Shown: positions 19,648 through 30,758, numbered from the stretch's first letter. The stretch is 60,425 nt of DNA from Rheinheimera baltica DSM 14885 (GCF_000425345.1 NZ_AUDG01000022.1:1-60425); one strand, 5' to 3'. Translations and numbers: made by a program. Notes: a model not told the origin generated them from the letters alone.

Positions 19648-20844
19648 ATGCAGTTACCAGTCAGTTTGTTTATCGGTTTACGCTATAGCCAAAGCCGCAA
19701 GGGTAATGCCTTTATCTCCTTTATCACGCTGTTTTCTGTGGCAGGTATTTTTCTGGGCGTAATGGCGTTGACGATTGTCAGCTCAGTTATGAATGGTTTT
19801 GAAGGCGAGTTGAAAAAACGCATCTTGGGTGTGATCCCGCATTTAGTGATTACTTCAACAGCGGATAGTAGTGATAGCTGGCAAGATGACGTGTTGCAGC
19901 AACCACTGGTGCAGCAGGTCACGCCATTTTTACAAGCTGAAGCGCTGGTTCAATCACCTCGACAGCTCACAGGCGTTTTGTTGCAAGGTGTCACGGTTGA
20001 TGCGTTACCCGATTTTATGCAACAGGCACTTATTGTCGGCGATTGGCAGCAGTTTGCTAGTCAACGTTATGGTGTGGTACTTGGGCGCGGCCTTGCTGAA
20101 CAATTAGAAGTGTCAGTGGGTGATCCGTTGCGATTTATGTTGCCCCAGGCTGGCAGCTATACCCCAATGGGGTGGGTACCACGGCAGCGATTATTTACTG
20201 TTGTGGGTATTCTTGAATCCGGTTCAGATGTCGATAAACACCTGGCAGTGGCTAATTTAGCTGATTTAAGCAAGCTCATTAGTAGTAGTGCTCAGTTGCA
20301 GTGGCGTGTAACGCTTTCGGATCCCTTCGCTGCCCCGGCGCTAGCAGAACAGTTATCATTAAATACATCATTACAGGTAGAGGACTGGCGGCAAAGCCAG
20401 GGCAAGCTGTTTGCTGCGGTTGCGATGGAAAAAGCCATGATGTGGTTGATGTTGTTGCTTATTGTAGCCGTTGCTGCATTTAACATCGTGTCAGCGCTGG
20501 TAATGATGGTGACGGACAAACAGGCAGAAATTGCAATTTTAAAAACGCTTGGGATGAGCGATCGACAGTTATTTAATGTTTTCGCGGTACAAGGCTTAAG
20601 CAATGGTGTCGTCGGTGCCTTGGGTGGCGCTATCGCCGGGGTGTTACTGTGCTGGCAGCTTAACCCATTGCTAGCGCTAACGGGGTTACAGCTGGTCCCG
20701 GGTATTTCCTTACCAGTTGATATTCGATTTAACCAATTGTGTTTAATTTTGTTCAGTGCGGTTGCATTGACGTTGCTTGCGGTATGGTACCCGGCTAAAC
20801 GTGCCGTGAGCATTAATCCAGCGGACATATTGCGTGATGAGTAA
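19648..20844 (+). CDS. lolC: Lipoprotein-releasing ABC transporter permease LolC
   Basis: A membrane subunit of the LolCDE complex that extracts lipoproteins from the inner membrane and passes them to LolA. The protein from ATG 19648 begins [20 protein letters not shown], matching family N-termini, giving 398 residues. Upstream in-frame starts (TTG 19573, ATG 19597) would add residues with no family match. TM1 is [20 protein letters not shown], followed by [19 protein letters not shown], a long periplasmic domain and three C-terminal TMs. It overlaps lolD by 8 nt. Confidence 0.9.
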   Translation: MQLPVSLFIGLRYSQSRKGNAFISFITLFSVAGIFLGVMALTIVSSVMNGFEGELKKRILGVIPHLVITSTADSSDSWQDDVLQQPLVQQVTPFLQAEALVQSPRQLTGVLLQGVTVDALPDFMQQALIVGDWQQFASQRYGVVLGRGLAEQLEVSVGDPLRFMLPQAGSYTPMGWVPRQRLFTVVGILESGSDVDKHLAVANLADLSKLISSSAQLQWRVTLSDPFAAPALAEQLSLNTSLQVEDWRQSQGKLFAAVAMEKAMMWLMLLLIVAVAAFNIVSALVMMVTDKQAEIAILKTLGMSDRQLFNVFAVQGLSNGVVGALGGAIAGVLLCWQLNPLLALTGLQLVPGISLPVDIRFNQLCLILFSAVALTLLAVWYPAKRAVSINPADILRDE

Positions 20845-21520
20845 CGTATTAACAGCAGAAAAAATTTGTAAAAGCTATCGTGATGGACAGCAAGTAACAG
20901 ATGTATTGCACGGAGTTGATCTTTGTATTAATCAAGCAGATATGTTGGCTATAGTGGGTAGTTCTGGTTCAGGTAAGAGCACATTGCTACATATTTTAGG
21001 TACGCTAGATAAGCCAGATAGCGGTTCGTTAAGCTTGTTAGGTAAAAATGTCGCCACGTTATCATCCGCTGAAAAAGCACGGTTGCGTAACGAGCAACTG
21101 GGGTTTATTTATCAATTTCATCACTTGCTAATGGACTTTACTGCGTTGGAAAATGTCGCTATGCCTCTGTTAATTCGAGGGTTGTCTGCGTCGGTTGCAC
21201 AACAGCGAGCGCAAGCGATGCTTCAGCGGGTAAACTTGTCACACCGTGCAAGCCACAGGCCGGCTGAACTAAGTGGCGGGGAGCGTCAGCGTGTCGCTAT
21301 TGCCAGAGCGTTAGTTTCTGAGCCCGCGCTTGTTTTAGCGGATGAGCCGACGGGTAATCTTGATCAGCATACTGCTGAAGCCATTTATCAACTGTTACGT
21401 AGTTTAAATCGCGAGTTGGGTACCAGCTTTATTGTGGTAACGCATGATTTACAGCTGGCATCACGACTTGATCGTTACGTGCTGATGCGGGATGGCCATC
21501 TGGAGAGCTCAAATGGCTAG
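20837..21520 (+). CDS. lolD: Lipoprotein-releasing ABC transporter ATPase LolD
   Basis: The ATP-hydrolysing subunit of LolCDE, 227 residues from the ATG at 20837 (a GTG one codon earlier is possible). It has Walker [10 protein letters not shown], the LolD-type [20 protein letters not shown] segment, the signature [15 protein letters not shown], Walker [13 protein letters not shown] and the switch His in VVTHD. Start and stop codons overlap lolC and lolE by 8 nt each (ATGAGTAA, ATGGCTAG), indicating strict co-translation. Confidence 0.95.
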   Translation: MSNVLTAEKICKSYRDGQQVTDVLHGVDLCINQADMLAIVGSSGSGKSTLLHILGTLDKPDSGSLSLLGKNVATLSSAEKARLRNEQLGFIYQFHHLLMDFTALENVAMPLLIRGLSASVAQQRAQAMLQRVNLSHRASHRPAELSGGERQRVAIARALVSEPALVLADEPTGNLDQHTAEAIYQLLRSLNRELGTSFIVVTHDLQLASRLDRYVLMRDGHLESSNG

Positions 21521-22751
21521 TTTGGCTTGGCAATTAGCAAAGCGCTATCGTAATACGCGCCATAGTAGTGGCTTTATTCGTTTTATTTCGGCCAGTTCAA
21601 CTTCAGGTATTGCACTTGGCGTAGCTATTCTAATTCTAGCGCTTTCGGTCATGAATGGTTTTGAACTCGCGTTAAAACAGCGATTGTTGTCAGTTATCCC
21701 CCATGTTGAACTAGAAGCTGTGCAACAACAAATACCAGATTGGCAACGCAAACAGCAAAAATTTGCCAATGTAGCCGGTGTAGAAGCTGTTGCTCCCTAT
21801 ATTAAAACCAATGGTATGTTACGCTTTGGTACCGCTGTTAAAGCGGCTGAGGTGCGGGGTATTTCACTTAGCAATGAACGACGCATCAGTGATTTTGCCC
21901 GCTATGTCAGTGCAGGCCAACTTGATACGCTAACAAATAACGACGTGGTGTTGGGGCAGGGGATTGCTGATGCACTGGGGGTGCAAATTGGCCAACAAGT
22001 ACAGCTTTTACTGCCAAAACTGACCGACGACGGTCGACTTGCCAGCCACAGCACGGCGAGCTTAACTGTCAGTGGTATTGTGGCAGTAGGTGGGCAACTG
22101 GATTACAGTCAAATATGGTTAAATATGTCAACGCTTGGCACCTTACTCGATTTTCCTGCGAATACCGTTCAGGGTTTTGCATTTAAGTTGAATGACATTT
22201 TTCAGGCGCCGCAAATGGCTCGGCAACTTGGGCGAGAATCTGAAGACTATGTTTATTTGCTGGATTGGTTTCGCAGCCAGGGCCATGTATATCAGGATAT
22301 TCAGATGGTACGCAGTATTTTATATCTGGTACTGGCGTTAGTTATTGCCGTCGCGTGTTTTAATATCGTTGCAACACTAGTGATGGCTGTGCGGGAAAAA
22401 GAAGGTGACATTGCCATCTTGCTTACCATGGGAGTATCACCAACGACAGTGATCCTCACGTTTATGTGGCTGGGTTGGCTTAATGGTTTAGTTGGCAGCG
22501 TGATTGGCGTTATCTTGGGCGTTATTCTGGCGTGGTATATTGAGCCTATTTTTGCTTTCGTTACGCAGGTACTTGGGCACTCGTTACTTGATCCTAGCAT
22601 TTATTTTATCAACTATATTCCGTCATTATTACAGTGGCAAGACGTATTGTTGACTCTGGGTGTTGCACTTATCATGAGTCTGCTTGCTACGTTATATCCG
22701 GCTTGGCGTGCCAGCAAGGTACAACCCGCCAGAGTGCTGGGACAGCGTTAA
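21513..22751 (+). CDS. lolE: Lipoprotein-releasing ABC transporter permease LolE
   Basis: The second permease subunit of LolCDE, 412 residues from the ATG at 21513, which has GGAGAG upstream; a start seven codons earlier lies inside lolD and is rejected. Conserved blocks are [20 protein letters not shown] (TM1), [20 protein letters not shown], the periplasmic domain, and C-terminal TMs ending [17 protein letters not shown]. It meets the DUF2062 gene head-on with the two stop codons sharing TTAA, and no terminator is seen there. Confidence 0.92.
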   Translation: MASLAWQLAKRYRNTRHSSGFIRFISASSTSGIALGVAILILALSVMNGFELALKQRLLSVIPHVELEAVQQQIPDWQRKQQKFANVAGVEAVAPYIKTNGMLRFGTAVKAAEVRGISLSNERRISDFARYVSAGQLDTLTNNDVVLGQGIADALGVQIGQQVQLLLPKLTDDGRLASHSTASLTVSGIVAVGGQLDYSQIWLNMSTLGTLLDFPANTVQGFAFKLNDIFQAPQMARQLGRESEDYVYLLDWFRSQGHVYQDIQMVRSILYLVLALVIAVACFNIVATLVMAVREKEGDIAILLTMGVSPTTVILTFMWLGWLNGLVGSVIGVILGVILAWYIEPIFAFVTQVLGHSLLDPSIYFINYIPSLLQWQDVLLTLGVALIMSLLATLYPAWRASKVQPARVLGQR

Positions 22752-23278
22752 TGCTTATTGTGATGTCTGCGTTTTAGTTTTCTTAATAGTTGCGCTTTTC
22801 GAATAGAAACTCGCCACAGCCAGTCAATAATAAAATAGCCCGCAACGGCTGAGCAAATGCCCATTAGCAAACAGCCCGTGATAAAAGGTTTGCCAATAGA
22901 GCTAATACTATGTTGTAGCCATGACCAGCTCGCCTCGAAAGCAAAGTGTTCCACCGGGATACGTAAAACAACACACCCCACCAGATAACTCAGATAAAAC
23001 AACACCGGCATAGTTAATGGATTGGTCAGCCAAACCAGTGACACCGACAGCGGTAAATTGACCCGCATCGGTATAGCTACCGCAGCTGAGGCTACCATTT
23101 GAAACGGGATAGGCATCCAGGCAAAAAACAGCCCAACCGCAAAGGCGCCGCGCGCTGAACGCCGGTTTAAGTGCCACAAATTGCCATCGTGCAGCAAACT
23201 ACCAAACAACTTTAAAAGCTTTTGTTGCTTGATTTTCTCTGGAGATGGTAAATATTTTTTAATAAAGTTCTTTGGCAT
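22748..23278 (-). CDS. DUF2062 family membrane protein
   Basis: A 176-residue inner-membrane protein. The basic N-terminus is followed by the DUF2062 core: RRSARGAFAVGLFFAWMPIP, then MRVNLPLSVSLVWLTNPLTM, then a third segment and a basic C-terminal tail ([11 protein letters not shown]). The family has no established function; it often lies near envelope genes, as here between lolE and comEC. Only 24 bp separate its start from the divergent comEC, so the two promoters must overlap coding DNA or each other. Confidence 0.85.
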   Translation of the reverse strand: MPKNFIKKYLPSPEKIKQQKLLKLFGSLLHDGNLWHLNRRSARGAFAVGLFFAWMPIPFQMVASAAVAIPMRVNLPLSVSLVWLTNPLTMPVLFYLSYLVGCVVLRIPVEHFAFEASWSWLQHSISSIGKPFITGCLLMGICSAVAGYFIIDWLWRVSIRKAQLLRKLKRRHHNKH

Positions 23279-23302
23279 ACAACCTATTCACAAAAAACAA
23301 AC

Positions 23303-25546
23303 ATGAAATCTTTTTGTATCGGTGTGCTCATTGGCAGCCTATTGTCATTATTTTTGCCAATAGTGCCACCTTTTTTCTCAGTATTTTTGCTATTAGTGGT
23401 AATTTTGGTGGCACTGCGATGTCACTACCACTGTTTCACTGGTGTTGCAGCGTTTTTCTTGTGTTGGATTTGGCAATTTGATGACTATCAGCAAGCACAG
23501 CAGCACCTGCTGAATGTAGAGCAATCCATTAACGGCACTATTACCGAAAAGCCAAAGCACTTTGCTGAGTATAGCCAATTTATACTGCGTCTGGAGACTG
23601 GGCCTGCAGCGGGCTATTTTGTCTCGTTGAATTGGAGCGTGCCGCCAATGTCGCTGCACGCTGGGCAACGCTGGCAGTTAAATGCCAGGCTAAAACCGGT
23701 AGCGGGTGTGGCTAATCCTGGTGGAGTAAACAAAGAAGCGGCAGCGCTGCTGCAAAAAATTGTTGCGCAGGGCAGCGTAATCTCCGCCGAGCCGGCTATG
23801 TTGCTGGGACAACAAGATGATTTACGGCAGCGTTGGCTTGAAGACATTGCGGCTAATGTCAGTTCATTGCCTACAGGGCCTTTGCTGTTAGCGCTGACAA
23901 TGGGCGAACGTCAGTTTTCAACATCTTTGTGGCACGGTTTGCAGCATTCAGGTTTAGCTCACCTAATGGCAATATCTGGCTTGCATATTGGTTTGGTGTT
24001 TGGCTGGAGCTTACTGCTGCTGCGTTTATTACCCTGGCCGTTACGTTGGTTAGTTTGGCGCCAGCCGGTTGCGTTAGTGGGGAGCCTGTTCTTGTGTCTG
24101 TGTTATGCCTGGCTTGCCGGTTTTGCCATACCAACAGTTCGCGCAACGGTAGCACTGTTGCTGTTAGTTACCGCGTTGTTACAGCATAAATCGATAAATT
24201 ACAGTAGCTACTGGTTATTACTAAGTGCCGTGTTGTTGCTTTTTGAGCCATTCTTTGTCTTGAGTAAAAGCTTTTGGTTGTCACTGTTGGCGGTTGCGAT
24301 CATCTTCTTTGTGCTGTGGCGCTTAGGAACATTCGTTGGCGGCTGGCGTAGTAAGCTTAGACAGTTTGTGTATTTTCATCTTAGCTTAACCGTTTTTATG
24401 GCACTGCTTAGCCTGTTGTTATTTGATGGCAGTGCCGTACTTTCTATCGTGTCGAATCTATTGTTTATTCCTTGGTGTAGTGTGGTGGCAATCCCGCTAG
24501 TGTTGCTAACGTTAGTGGTGGAACTCTGCGGCGTGCCCGGAAGCGGGTTATTGTGGCAACTCTGTGATTGGGTATTTCGTCCACTGCTATGGTGGTTAAA
24601 CTGGTGCGCAGAGCATGGCCAGTGGCTGGCGCTGCCAGACATATCTGCGGTTTGGCTGGTAAGTGCAGGGGCAGTGGGGTTACTGAGTTATCTCTGTGGC
24701 ATACGACGTTTCTGGTTTTTACTGCCATTGTTATTACTGCCAATATTTCACAGCACACTTAGGCCAGCACAGTGGCAATTACATTTAATTGATGTTGGCC
24801 AGGGACTTGCTGTGCTGTTGCAATATGACGATCGGGGGCTGTTATATGATGCTGGCCCGCGCTATGGCGCTTATAGTGCAACAGCCTCTCAGGTACTGCC
24901 TTATTTACGCCAGCGCGGTATTAAACGGCTGGACTATTTGCTGTTAAGTCATGATGACAGCGATCACACCGGTGACTGGACGCTGTTGCAAAAAGCTTAC
25001 CCGCACGTAAGGCTTTATGCGGATATTTCGCATTTAGCTGCAGCAACACCATGCCAACAGTTACCAACCAACTATTTTGACGCCCAGTTGACGGTTTTGA
25101 GTACCGACGGCTTTAGCAGCAAAAATGATCGCTCTTGCGTGTTATTAATTCAGTTGTATGGCTGGCATATTTTACTGCCTGGTGACATAGGTCAGCAGGT
25201 TGAACGCCAGTTGTTGCAGCGCTATCCCAATTTACGCGCTAACGTTTTAATTTTGCCGCATCATGGCAGTAACAGTTCCAGCCATTTTGCGTTTTTGCAT
25301 CAGTTGGCGCCACAAATTGCGTTTAACAGTGCCAGTCTATATAACCGGCACCAACATCCTGCGACACAGGTACAGCAAAGGTTGGCGGCGTTGGGCATTT
25401 CGTTAATTAATACGGCACAAAGCGGTGCTATACGGCTTGATATCACTGAGGCAGGGCTGGATGTCACAGAGTATAGAGCGCAAAGAATACCCTTTTGGCT
25501 GCAAAAGCCGATTGGAAATGCTGAAACCTTGCGAACAACACGTTAG
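23303..25546 (+). CDS. comEC: DNA internalisation competence protein ComEC/Rec2
   Basis: An inner-membrane channel for single-stranded DNA uptake during transformation, 747 residues. It has N-terminal TMs and an OB-like region, then the Competence domain with GERQFSTSLWHGLQHSGLAH and MAISGLHIGLVFGWSL. Next come a polytopic core and a C-terminal metallo-beta-lactamase-like domain (DVGQGLAVLL, the metal motif LSHDDSDHTGDW, LPHHGSNSSSH). All the hallmark motifs are present, so the protein looks intact. The ribosome-binding site is not obvious. Confidence 0.92.
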   Translation: MKSFCIGVLIGSLLSLFLPIVPPFFSVFLLLVVILVALRCHYHCFTGVAAFFLCWIWQFDDYQQAQQHLLNVEQSINGTITEKPKHFAEYSQFILRLETGPAAGYFVSLNWSVPPMSLHAGQRWQLNARLKPVAGVANPGGVNKEAAALLQKIVAQGSVISAEPAMLLGQQDDLRQRWLEDIAANVSSLPTGPLLLALTMGERQFSTSLWHGLQHSGLAHLMAISGLHIGLVFGWSLLLLRLLPWPLRWLVWRQPVALVGSLFLCLCYAWLAGFAIPTVRATVALLLLVTALLQHKSINYSSYWLLLSAVLLLFEPFFVLSKSFWLSLLAVAIIFFVLWRLGTFVGGWRSKLRQFVYFHLSLTVFMALLSLLLFDGSAVLSIVSNLLFIPWCSVVAIPLVLLTLVVELCGVPGSGLLWQLCDWVFRPLLWWLNWCAEHGQWLALPDISAVWLVSAGAVGLLSYLCGIRRFWFLLPLLLLPIFHSTLRPAQWQLHLIDVGQGLAVLLQYDDRGLLYDAGPRYGAYSATASQVLPYLRQRGIKRLDYLLLSHDDSDHTGDWTLLQKAYPHVRLYADISHLAAATPCQQLPTNYFDAQLTVLSTDGFSSKNDRSCVLLIQLYGWHILLPGDIGQQVERQLLQRYPNLRANVLILPHHGSNSSSHFAFLHQLAPQIAFNSASLYNRHQHPATQVQQRLAALGISLINTAQSGAIRLDITEAGLDVTEYRAQRIPFWLQKPIGNAETLRTTR

Positions 25547-25578
25547 AATAAGCAAAATATTTTCTGTAGGACAGCACT

Positions 25579-27330
25579 TTGGCGCAGTCGAACATCATAA
25601 CATCCTCAACCGTACGACGCTTGTTAAGCTATGTTAGACCATATCGTATCGGCTTTATTGCGGCGGCGTTGGGTATGCTGGGCTACGCGCTGGTTGATGT
25701 GTATTTTATTTCAAATTTGCCGGATTTTATTGATAAAGGCATCAATGGTAAAAACACTGACTATTTACGTTATGCCCCCATTTTTGTTGTCGTTATTTTC
25801 TTTATGCGTGGCCTGTGTAACTTTGTGGCGAGTTATTGCCTGAATTGGGTGGGCACACATATTGTACAAAATATGCGCCAGCAATTATTTGAACACTTTA
25901 TGCGTTTGCCGGTGAGTTTTCATGACCAGCATTCCACCGGCGAATTGATCTCAAAGGTGACCTATAATACCGAACAAATTAAACAAACCACTTCAAAGGC
26001 GTTGGCCGTATTAGTACGTGAAGGCGTATTTGTCTCTGGCTTGCTGGTGATGATGTTCTACTATAGTTGGCAATTGTCTGCGATTTTTCTGCTAATTGCC
26101 CCCGTTATTGCGGTAGTTGTTCGATTTGTCTCAAGACGTTTTCGCTTGTTAAGTCGCAATATTCAAACTGCCATGGGTGATGTGACAACCAGTTCTGAAC
26201 AAATGCTAAATGGCCATAAAGTCATTTTGTCATTTGGTGGACAGCAAATTGAAAGCCAGCGTTTTGCCAGCATCAACAATCTTACCCGCCGTCAGGATGT
26301 CAAGATGGAAGCAACGCGGGCTATTAGCGTATCGACTATTCAGATTATTGCTTCATTTGCTCTTGCGTTTGTGGTTTACATGGCCAGCTTTCCGGAAATG
26401 CTTAATAGCTTGTCAGCCGGGGTGTTTACCACCATCGTTGGTTCGATGATGATGTTATTGCGCCCGCTCAAGCAGTTAACAACGGTAAACAGCGAATTTC
26501 AGCGTGGTTTATCTGCCGCAGCCAGTGTATTTGAAATATTAGACCAGTCGGTAGAGCAAGATAATGGCACCACTAAGCTGGAACGTGTAACAGGTGACAT
26601 TCGCTTTGAACGGGTGAATTTTAGTTACCCCGGGCATGAGAAGCAGGTGCTGTTTGATATCAGCTTTAGCGCGCCTGCGGGCAAAACTATTGCATTGGTT
26701 GGCCGTTCAGGCAGTGGTAAAACCACCATTTCAAGCTTGTTGCCACGCTTTTATGAGCTAACTAGCGGCGATATATACATTGATGAACATAATATTAGTG
26801 ACTGCACATTGGCTTCACTGCGTCAGCAGTTGGCGGTGGTGTCGCAGCATGTCACGTTATTTAACGATACCATTGCCAATAACATTACCTACGGTTGCAC
26901 GGCGCCGGTATCAAATGAGCAGTTATTAGCGGTTGCTGAAAAAGCCCATGTGTTGGAATTTGCTGAACAGCTTAAAGACGGGCTGCAAACCGTTATTGGC
27001 GAGAATGGGGTAAGTTTGTCAGGTGGACAGCGCCAGCGAATCGCTATAGCCCGTGCTTTGTTTCGTGAAGCCCCAATTTTAATCCTGGATGAAGCAACAT
27101 CTGCACTGGATACTGAATCTGAACGTAAAATTCAAGCTGCGTTGAATGAACTGCTTAAAGGCCGCACCAGCATTGTCATTGCGCATCGCTTATCAACGAT
27201 TGAAAATGCAGACAGCATCATTGTCATGGAACAAGGGCGCATCGTAGAGCAGGGCAATCATACTGAATTGTTAGCATTAGATGGAGCTTATGCACAATTA
27301 TATAAAATGCAATTTGGCGAACAGGCGTGA
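25579..27330 (+). CDS. msbA: Lipid A export ABC transporter MsbA
   Basis: Flips lipid A-core across the inner membrane. 583 residues starting at a TTG (25579), with AGGA about 9 nt upstream; no nearby in-frame ATG gives the family N-terminus. Six TMs contain SFHDQHSTGELISKVTYNTEQ and MMFYYSWQLSAIF. The nucleotide-binding domain has Walker A GRSGSGKTT, the signature LSGGQRQRIA, Walker B ILILDEATSALD and the H-loop IAHRLST. It overlaps lpxK by 4 nt (GTGA), forming the conserved msbA-lpxK-ycaR-kdsB unit. Confidence 0.95.
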   Translation: MAQSNIITSSTVRRLLSYVRPYRIGFIAAALGMLGYALVDVYFISNLPDFIDKGINGKNTDYLRYAPIFVVVIFFMRGLCNFVASYCLNWVGTHIVQNMRQQLFEHFMRLPVSFHDQHSTGELISKVTYNTEQIKQTTSKALAVLVREGVFVSGLLVMMFYYSWQLSAIFLLIAPVIAVVVRFVSRRFRLLSRNIQTAMGDVTTSSEQMLNGHKVILSFGGQQIESQRFASINNLTRRQDVKMEATRAISVSTIQIIASFALAFVVYMASFPEMLNSLSAGVFTTIVGSMMMLLRPLKQLTTVNSEFQRGLSAAASVFEILDQSVEQDNGTTKLERVTGDIRFERVNFSYPGHEKQVLFDISFSAPAGKTIALVGRSGSGKTTISSLLPRFYELTSGDIYIDEHNISDCTLASLRQQLAVVSQHVTLFNDTIANNITYGCTAPVSNEQLLAVAEKAHVLEFAEQLKDGLQTVIGENGVSLSGGQRQRIAIARALFREAPILILDEATSALDTESERKIQAALNELLKGRTSIVIAHRLSTIENADSIIVMEQGRIVEQGNHTELLALDGAYAQLYKMQFGEQA

Positions 27331-28316
27331 GTCAAGGTAGCCGTTGGCTGGAACAGCTTTGGTATGAAAAAGACCGCCCCTATTGGTATTTACTCCCCCT
27401 CGCTTGGTTGTATGCCGCTCTAACCGGTATACGCCGAGGCTTGTTCCGTATAGGTTTAATGAAACAATACAGGCATGCTGTGCCAGTTATCGTCGTGGGC
27501 AATATCAGTATTGGTGGTACCGGCAAAACGCCCTTTACGTTAAAATTATGCCATCTGTTACGACAGCAAGGTTGGAGGCCTGGTATTGTCAGTCGCGGTT
27601 ACGGCGCTGATATTCGTCAGCCAACGCTGGTGAATGTTAATTCACCAGCTGGGCAGGTCGGTGATGAACCTTTATTACTGGCTCAGCGCAGCGGTGCGCC
27701 GGTGGTGGTTTGCCCGGACCGTGTTGCCGCCGTGCAGTACTTATTGCAGCATACTCAGTGCGATATCGTGATCAGTGATGATGGCTTACAGCATTATCGC
27801 TTAGCCAGGGATGTTGAAATTGTGCTTATTGACGGCAGCCGCGGTTTTGGCAATGGCCAGTTATTGCCGGCCGGGCCTTTACGAGAAGGTATCTGGCGTT
27901 TAAAACTGGTGGATTTGGTTGTTGCGAACACTCAGTTAGATGTCCTAGCCGATGGGCTTATGCAACTGACACCTGCGGCTCCTGTAGCATTAGTTGGCGA
28001 TGCTTGTTTAGCGCAGGGGACAGAGGTGACCCTGGTCGCAGGCATTGGTAATCCAGCACGTTTTGAACGCACTGTGCTAGAGGCGGGTTTTAATATCTCG
28101 GCAACACGGTTTTTTTCTGATCATCATCAGTTCACTGAGGCCGATTTAGCTGATATTCCAGGGCCACTGCTGATGACTGAAAAAGATGCGGTAAAATGTC
28201 GCAACTTTGCCAAACCAAACTGGTTCAGTTTAGGGGTTGACGCCAAACTGGACCGCGCACTTACTACAAAATTACACTTAATCCTGACTAAACTGCGGAG
28301 CAGAAATGGCACTTAA
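27327..28316 (+). CDS. lpxK: Tetraacyldisaccharide 4'-kinase LpxK
   Basis: Phosphorylates the 4' position of the lipid A precursor at the inner membrane. 329 residues from a GTG that overlaps the msbA stop. The N-terminal membrane anchor region is [20 protein letters not shown]; the P-loop is [30 protein letters not shown] and LPAGPLRE are further family blocks. The coupling to msbA links lipid A synthesis with its export. Confidence 0.95.
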   Translation: MSQGSRWLEQLWYEKDRPYWYLLPLAWLYAALTGIRRGLFRIGLMKQYRHAVPVIVVGNISIGGTGKTPFTLKLCHLLRQQGWRPGIVSRGYGADIRQPTLVNVNSPAGQVGDEPLLLAQRSGAPVVVCPDRVAAVQYLLQHTQCDIVISDDGLQHYRLARDVEIVLIDGSRGFGNGQLLPAGPLREGIWRLKLVDLVVANTQLDVLADGLMQLTPAAPVALVGDACLAQGTEVTLVAGIGNPARFERTVLEAGFNISATRFFSDHHQFTEADLADIPGPLLMTEKDAVKCRNFAKPNWFSLGVDAKLDRALTTKLHLILTKLRSRNGT

Positions 28317-28503
28317 AATAGCATTAACCGATATTCTGGCGTGTCCGCTATGCAAGGGCAAACTTAAGTATGATCAGCCATCGCAACAGCTAATCTGTAC
28401 TTTTGATCGTTTGGCGTATCCGGTGCGAGACAATATACCGGTGCTTTTGGCTGATGAAGCACGCCAGCTAACGCTGGAAGAGGTGGAACAATGGCGTTCC
28501 TAG
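28306..28503 (+). CDS. ycaR: Trm112 family protein YcaR
   Basis: A 65-residue small zinc-ribbon-like protein ([16 protein letters not shown], with the Cys pair retained and the second pair degenerate: [21 protein letters not shown]). It sits in its conserved place between lpxK and kdsB, overlapping each by 11-13 nt. Bacterial YcaR has no firmly assigned role; Trm112 proteins are methyltransferase partners. GGAG precedes the ATG. Confidence 0.9.
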   Translation: MALKIALTDILACPLCKGKLKYDQPSQQLICTFDRLAYPVRDNIPVLLADEARQLTLEEVEQWRS

Positions 28504-29243
28504 TCGTTATTCCGGCTCGCTTTGCCAGTAGTCGGTTGCCGGGTAAACCGTTGGCTGATATCGGCGGAATAACCATGATTGAGCGTGTCTATCAACAAGC
28601 ACTTAAAAGTGGTGCCAGCCGTATTGTTATTGCCACTGATGATCGCCGCGTTGCTGACGTGGTTGACACCTTTGGCGGTGAGGTTTGCATGACGCGTGCA
28701 GATCATAACTCTGGTACCGAACGTTTAGCCGAGGTGGTTAGCAAGCTGCAACTGCCTGCGGATACGGTTGTAGTAAATGTGCAGGGCGACGAGCCTTTTA
28801 TTCCGCCTTTAATCATAAAACAAGTGGCGCAAAATCTTGCTACGCAGCACAAAGCACAGATGGCGACACTGGCGGTGCCGTTAACAAACGCTGCGGAAAT
28901 TGCCAACCCGAATATTGTTAAAGTGGTGAGTGATAAAAACGGATATGCGCTGTATTTTAGTCGCAGCGTTATTCCGTTTGACCGTGACGGCCAATTTAAG
29001 CACGAGCTTGCAGCGCATTATCGTCGTCATATTGGTATTTATGCCTATCGAGCCGGCTTTATACAGCGTTATGTTGACTGGCCAGCGTCAACCTTAGAGC
29101 AGATTGAAAGCCTTGAGCAACTGCGTGTGCTGTGGCAAGGCGAAGCCATACATGTTGATACGGCGCTGGAAACCCCTGCGGTAGGGGTAGACACCCCTGA
29201 AGACTTGTTACATGCTCAGCGTTATGCTGCAAGTTTAACCTAG
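28491..29243 (+). CDS. kdsB: 3-deoxy-manno-octulosonate cytidylyltransferase KdsB
   Basis: Activates Kdo as CMP-Kdo for LPS inner-core synthesis. 250 residues with the nucleotidyltransferase start [20 protein letters not shown], the [10 protein letters not shown] metal-binding block, [12 protein letters not shown] and the C-terminal GVDTPEDL. The start has AGAGG upstream inside ycaR. The next gene begins within its stop codon (TAGTG), extending the operon. Confidence 0.96.
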   Translation: MAFLVVIPARFASSRLPGKPLADIGGITMIERVYQQALKSGASRIVIATDDRRVADVVDTFGGEVCMTRADHNSGTERLAEVVSKLQLPADTVVVNVQGDEPFIPPLIIKQVAQNLATQHKAQMATLAVPLTNAAEIANPNIVKVVSDKNGYALYFSRSVIPFDRDGQFKHELAAHYRRHIGIYAYRAGFIQRYVDWPASTLEQIESLEQLRVLWQGEAIHVDTALETPAVGVDTPEDLLHAQRYAASLT

Positions 29244-29947
29244 TGCAAGTGCCGTTTACGCTGATAGACGAGCAGCCTGATTTCGTTGTGTTAAACAAAG
29301 CCGCAGGGGTTAGTTTTCACTCTGAGGATGGCGCCGGTTTAGTGGTGTTGGCTGCGAAGCAGTTAGGCTATCCATTGTTTAGCGTGCACCGGTTGGACAA
29401 GGTTACGTCAGGTCTTATTATTCTTGCACGCAGCAGTAAGGCCGCGGCTGAGCTTACCCAACTCTTTAGTACACATCAGGTACAAAAATTTTATCTGGCC
29501 TTGTCGGTAGCCAAACCTACCAAGAAGCAGGGTTGGGTAAAAGGGGATATGGCTCCTGCCAGACGTGGCGCCTGGAAGTTACTCACTAGTCAGCACAATC
29601 CGGCGGTGAGTTATTTTGTTAGTCAGGGTTTTGCCGATTTACCTTTCAGAGCGTTTTTAATCAAACCTTTCAGTGGTAAAACACACCAAGTCCGCGTTGC
29701 GCTTAAAAGCATTGGTGCAGCCATTTTGGGGGACGAACTGTATCAAGGCAGTACTTCGGATCGGGTTTATTTACATGCCTACGCACTGCATTTCAACTTG
29801 TCAGGCAAAGTATTTCACTATGTACTACCACCCGACCAAGGCCAATTTTTTCAACAATTGTGTCAATATAATGCACTTGCACAATGGACAACGCCATGGC
29901 AGCTAAATTGGCCTGATTATAAACTACAGCAAAGAGCTAACGAGTAA
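29243..29947 (+). CDS. RluA-type pseudouridine synthase (TIGR01621-like)
   Basis: A 234-residue RNA pseudouridine synthase. It has the catalytic Asp in HRLDKVTSGLIIL, the N-terminal VLNKAAGVSFHSEDGAG and the KTHQVRVALKSIGAAILGD block. There is no S4 domain, and the length matches the short group annotated as TIGR01621. It starts at a GTG overlapping the kdsB stop by 1 nt, so it is probably co-transcribed with the LPS genes. The RNA target cannot be read from sequence. Confidence 0.85.
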   Translation: MQVPFTLIDEQPDFVVLNKAAGVSFHSEDGAGLVVLAAKQLGYPLFSVHRLDKVTSGLIILARSSKAAAELTQLFSTHQVQKFYLALSVAKPTKKQGWVKGDMAPARRGAWKLLTSQHNPAVSYFVSQGFADLPFRAFLIKPFSGKTHQVRVALKSIGAAILGDELYQGSTSDRVYLHAYALHFNLSGKVFHYVLPPDQGQFFQQLCQYNALAQWTTPWQLNWPDYKLQQRANE

Positions 29948-29949
29948 GC

Positions 29950-30747
29950 ATGTCAGATTATCTATTACGTTTTGCCGGTATTGTTCGTTTATACGGTGTT
30001 ACTGCACTTGAAACCTTTCGTCAGGCGCATGTGTGTGTCGTTGGCATTGGCGGCGTAGGAAGTTGGGCCGCTGAGGCATTAGCCCGTTCAGGGATTGGTG
30101 AAATTACGCTTATTGACTTGGATGACGTGTGCATAAGCAATATTAATCGCCAATTGCATGCATTGAGTGACACAGTAGGCCAGGATAAAGTGGCGGTAAT
30201 GGCCCAGCGTATAAAAGCGATTAATCCAGACTGTATTGTGCATCAAATAGAAGATTTTATTGCCACTGATAATTTACATCAGCTTATTTCGCCAAAGCTG
30301 GACTATGTTATAGATGCTATTGACTCAATCAAAGCAAAAGTTGCCCTACTTGCATATTGTAAACGCAATAAAATTAATGTGATTAGTACTGGCGGTGCCG
30401 GCGGGCAGACTGATCCTACCCAAATACAAATTGCCGATTTAACCCAGACTATCAATGATCCTTTACTTTCTAAAGTACGCAATACCTTGCGTCGAGATTA
30501 CAATTACAGCCGTAACCCTAAACGCCGCTTTGGTATAGACTGCGTGTATTCAACAGAACAGTTAGTTTATCCGCAACCTGATGGCACGGTATGTCAGCAG
30601 AAAGCTGCACAGCAAAATACTAACGGCGATGTAAGCAGCATGCGGTTGGATTGTAGCGGTGGCTTTGGTGCGGTAACTGTAGTTACCGCAAGTTTTGGTT
30701 TTGCTGCTGTGTCAAAGGTGCTTAAGAAGCTGTCACGGCCTAATTAG
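29950..30747 (+). CDS. tcdA: tRNA threonylcarbamoyladenosine dehydratase TcdA (CsdL)
   Basis: An E1-like ATP-dependent enzyme that cyclises t6A37 of tRNA to ct6A. 265 residues with the nucleotide motif VGIGGVGSWAAEALARSGIG, the metal/adenylate block DLDDVCISNINRQLHAL, IDAIDSIKAK and the conserved end RLDCSGGFGAVTVVTASFG. It starts 2 nt after the pseudouridine synthase stop. It faces csdE-csdA, which supply its sulfur-transfer partners, reproducing the csdA-csdE-csdL neighbourhood known from E. coli. Confidence 0.95.
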   Translation: MSDYLLRFAGIVRLYGVTALETFRQAHVCVVGIGGVGSWAAEALARSGIGEITLIDLDDVCISNINRQLHALSDTVGQDKVAVMAQRIKAINPDCIVHQIEDFIATDNLHQLISPKLDYVIDAIDSIKAKVALLAYCKRNKINVISTGGAGGQTDPTQIQIADLTQTINDPLLSKVRNTLRRDYNYSRNPKRRFGIDCVYSTEQLVYPQPDGTVCQQKAAQQNTNGDVSSMRLDCSGGFGAVTVVTASFGFAAVSKVLKKLSRPN

Positions 30748-30758
30748 TGTTGTTTGTT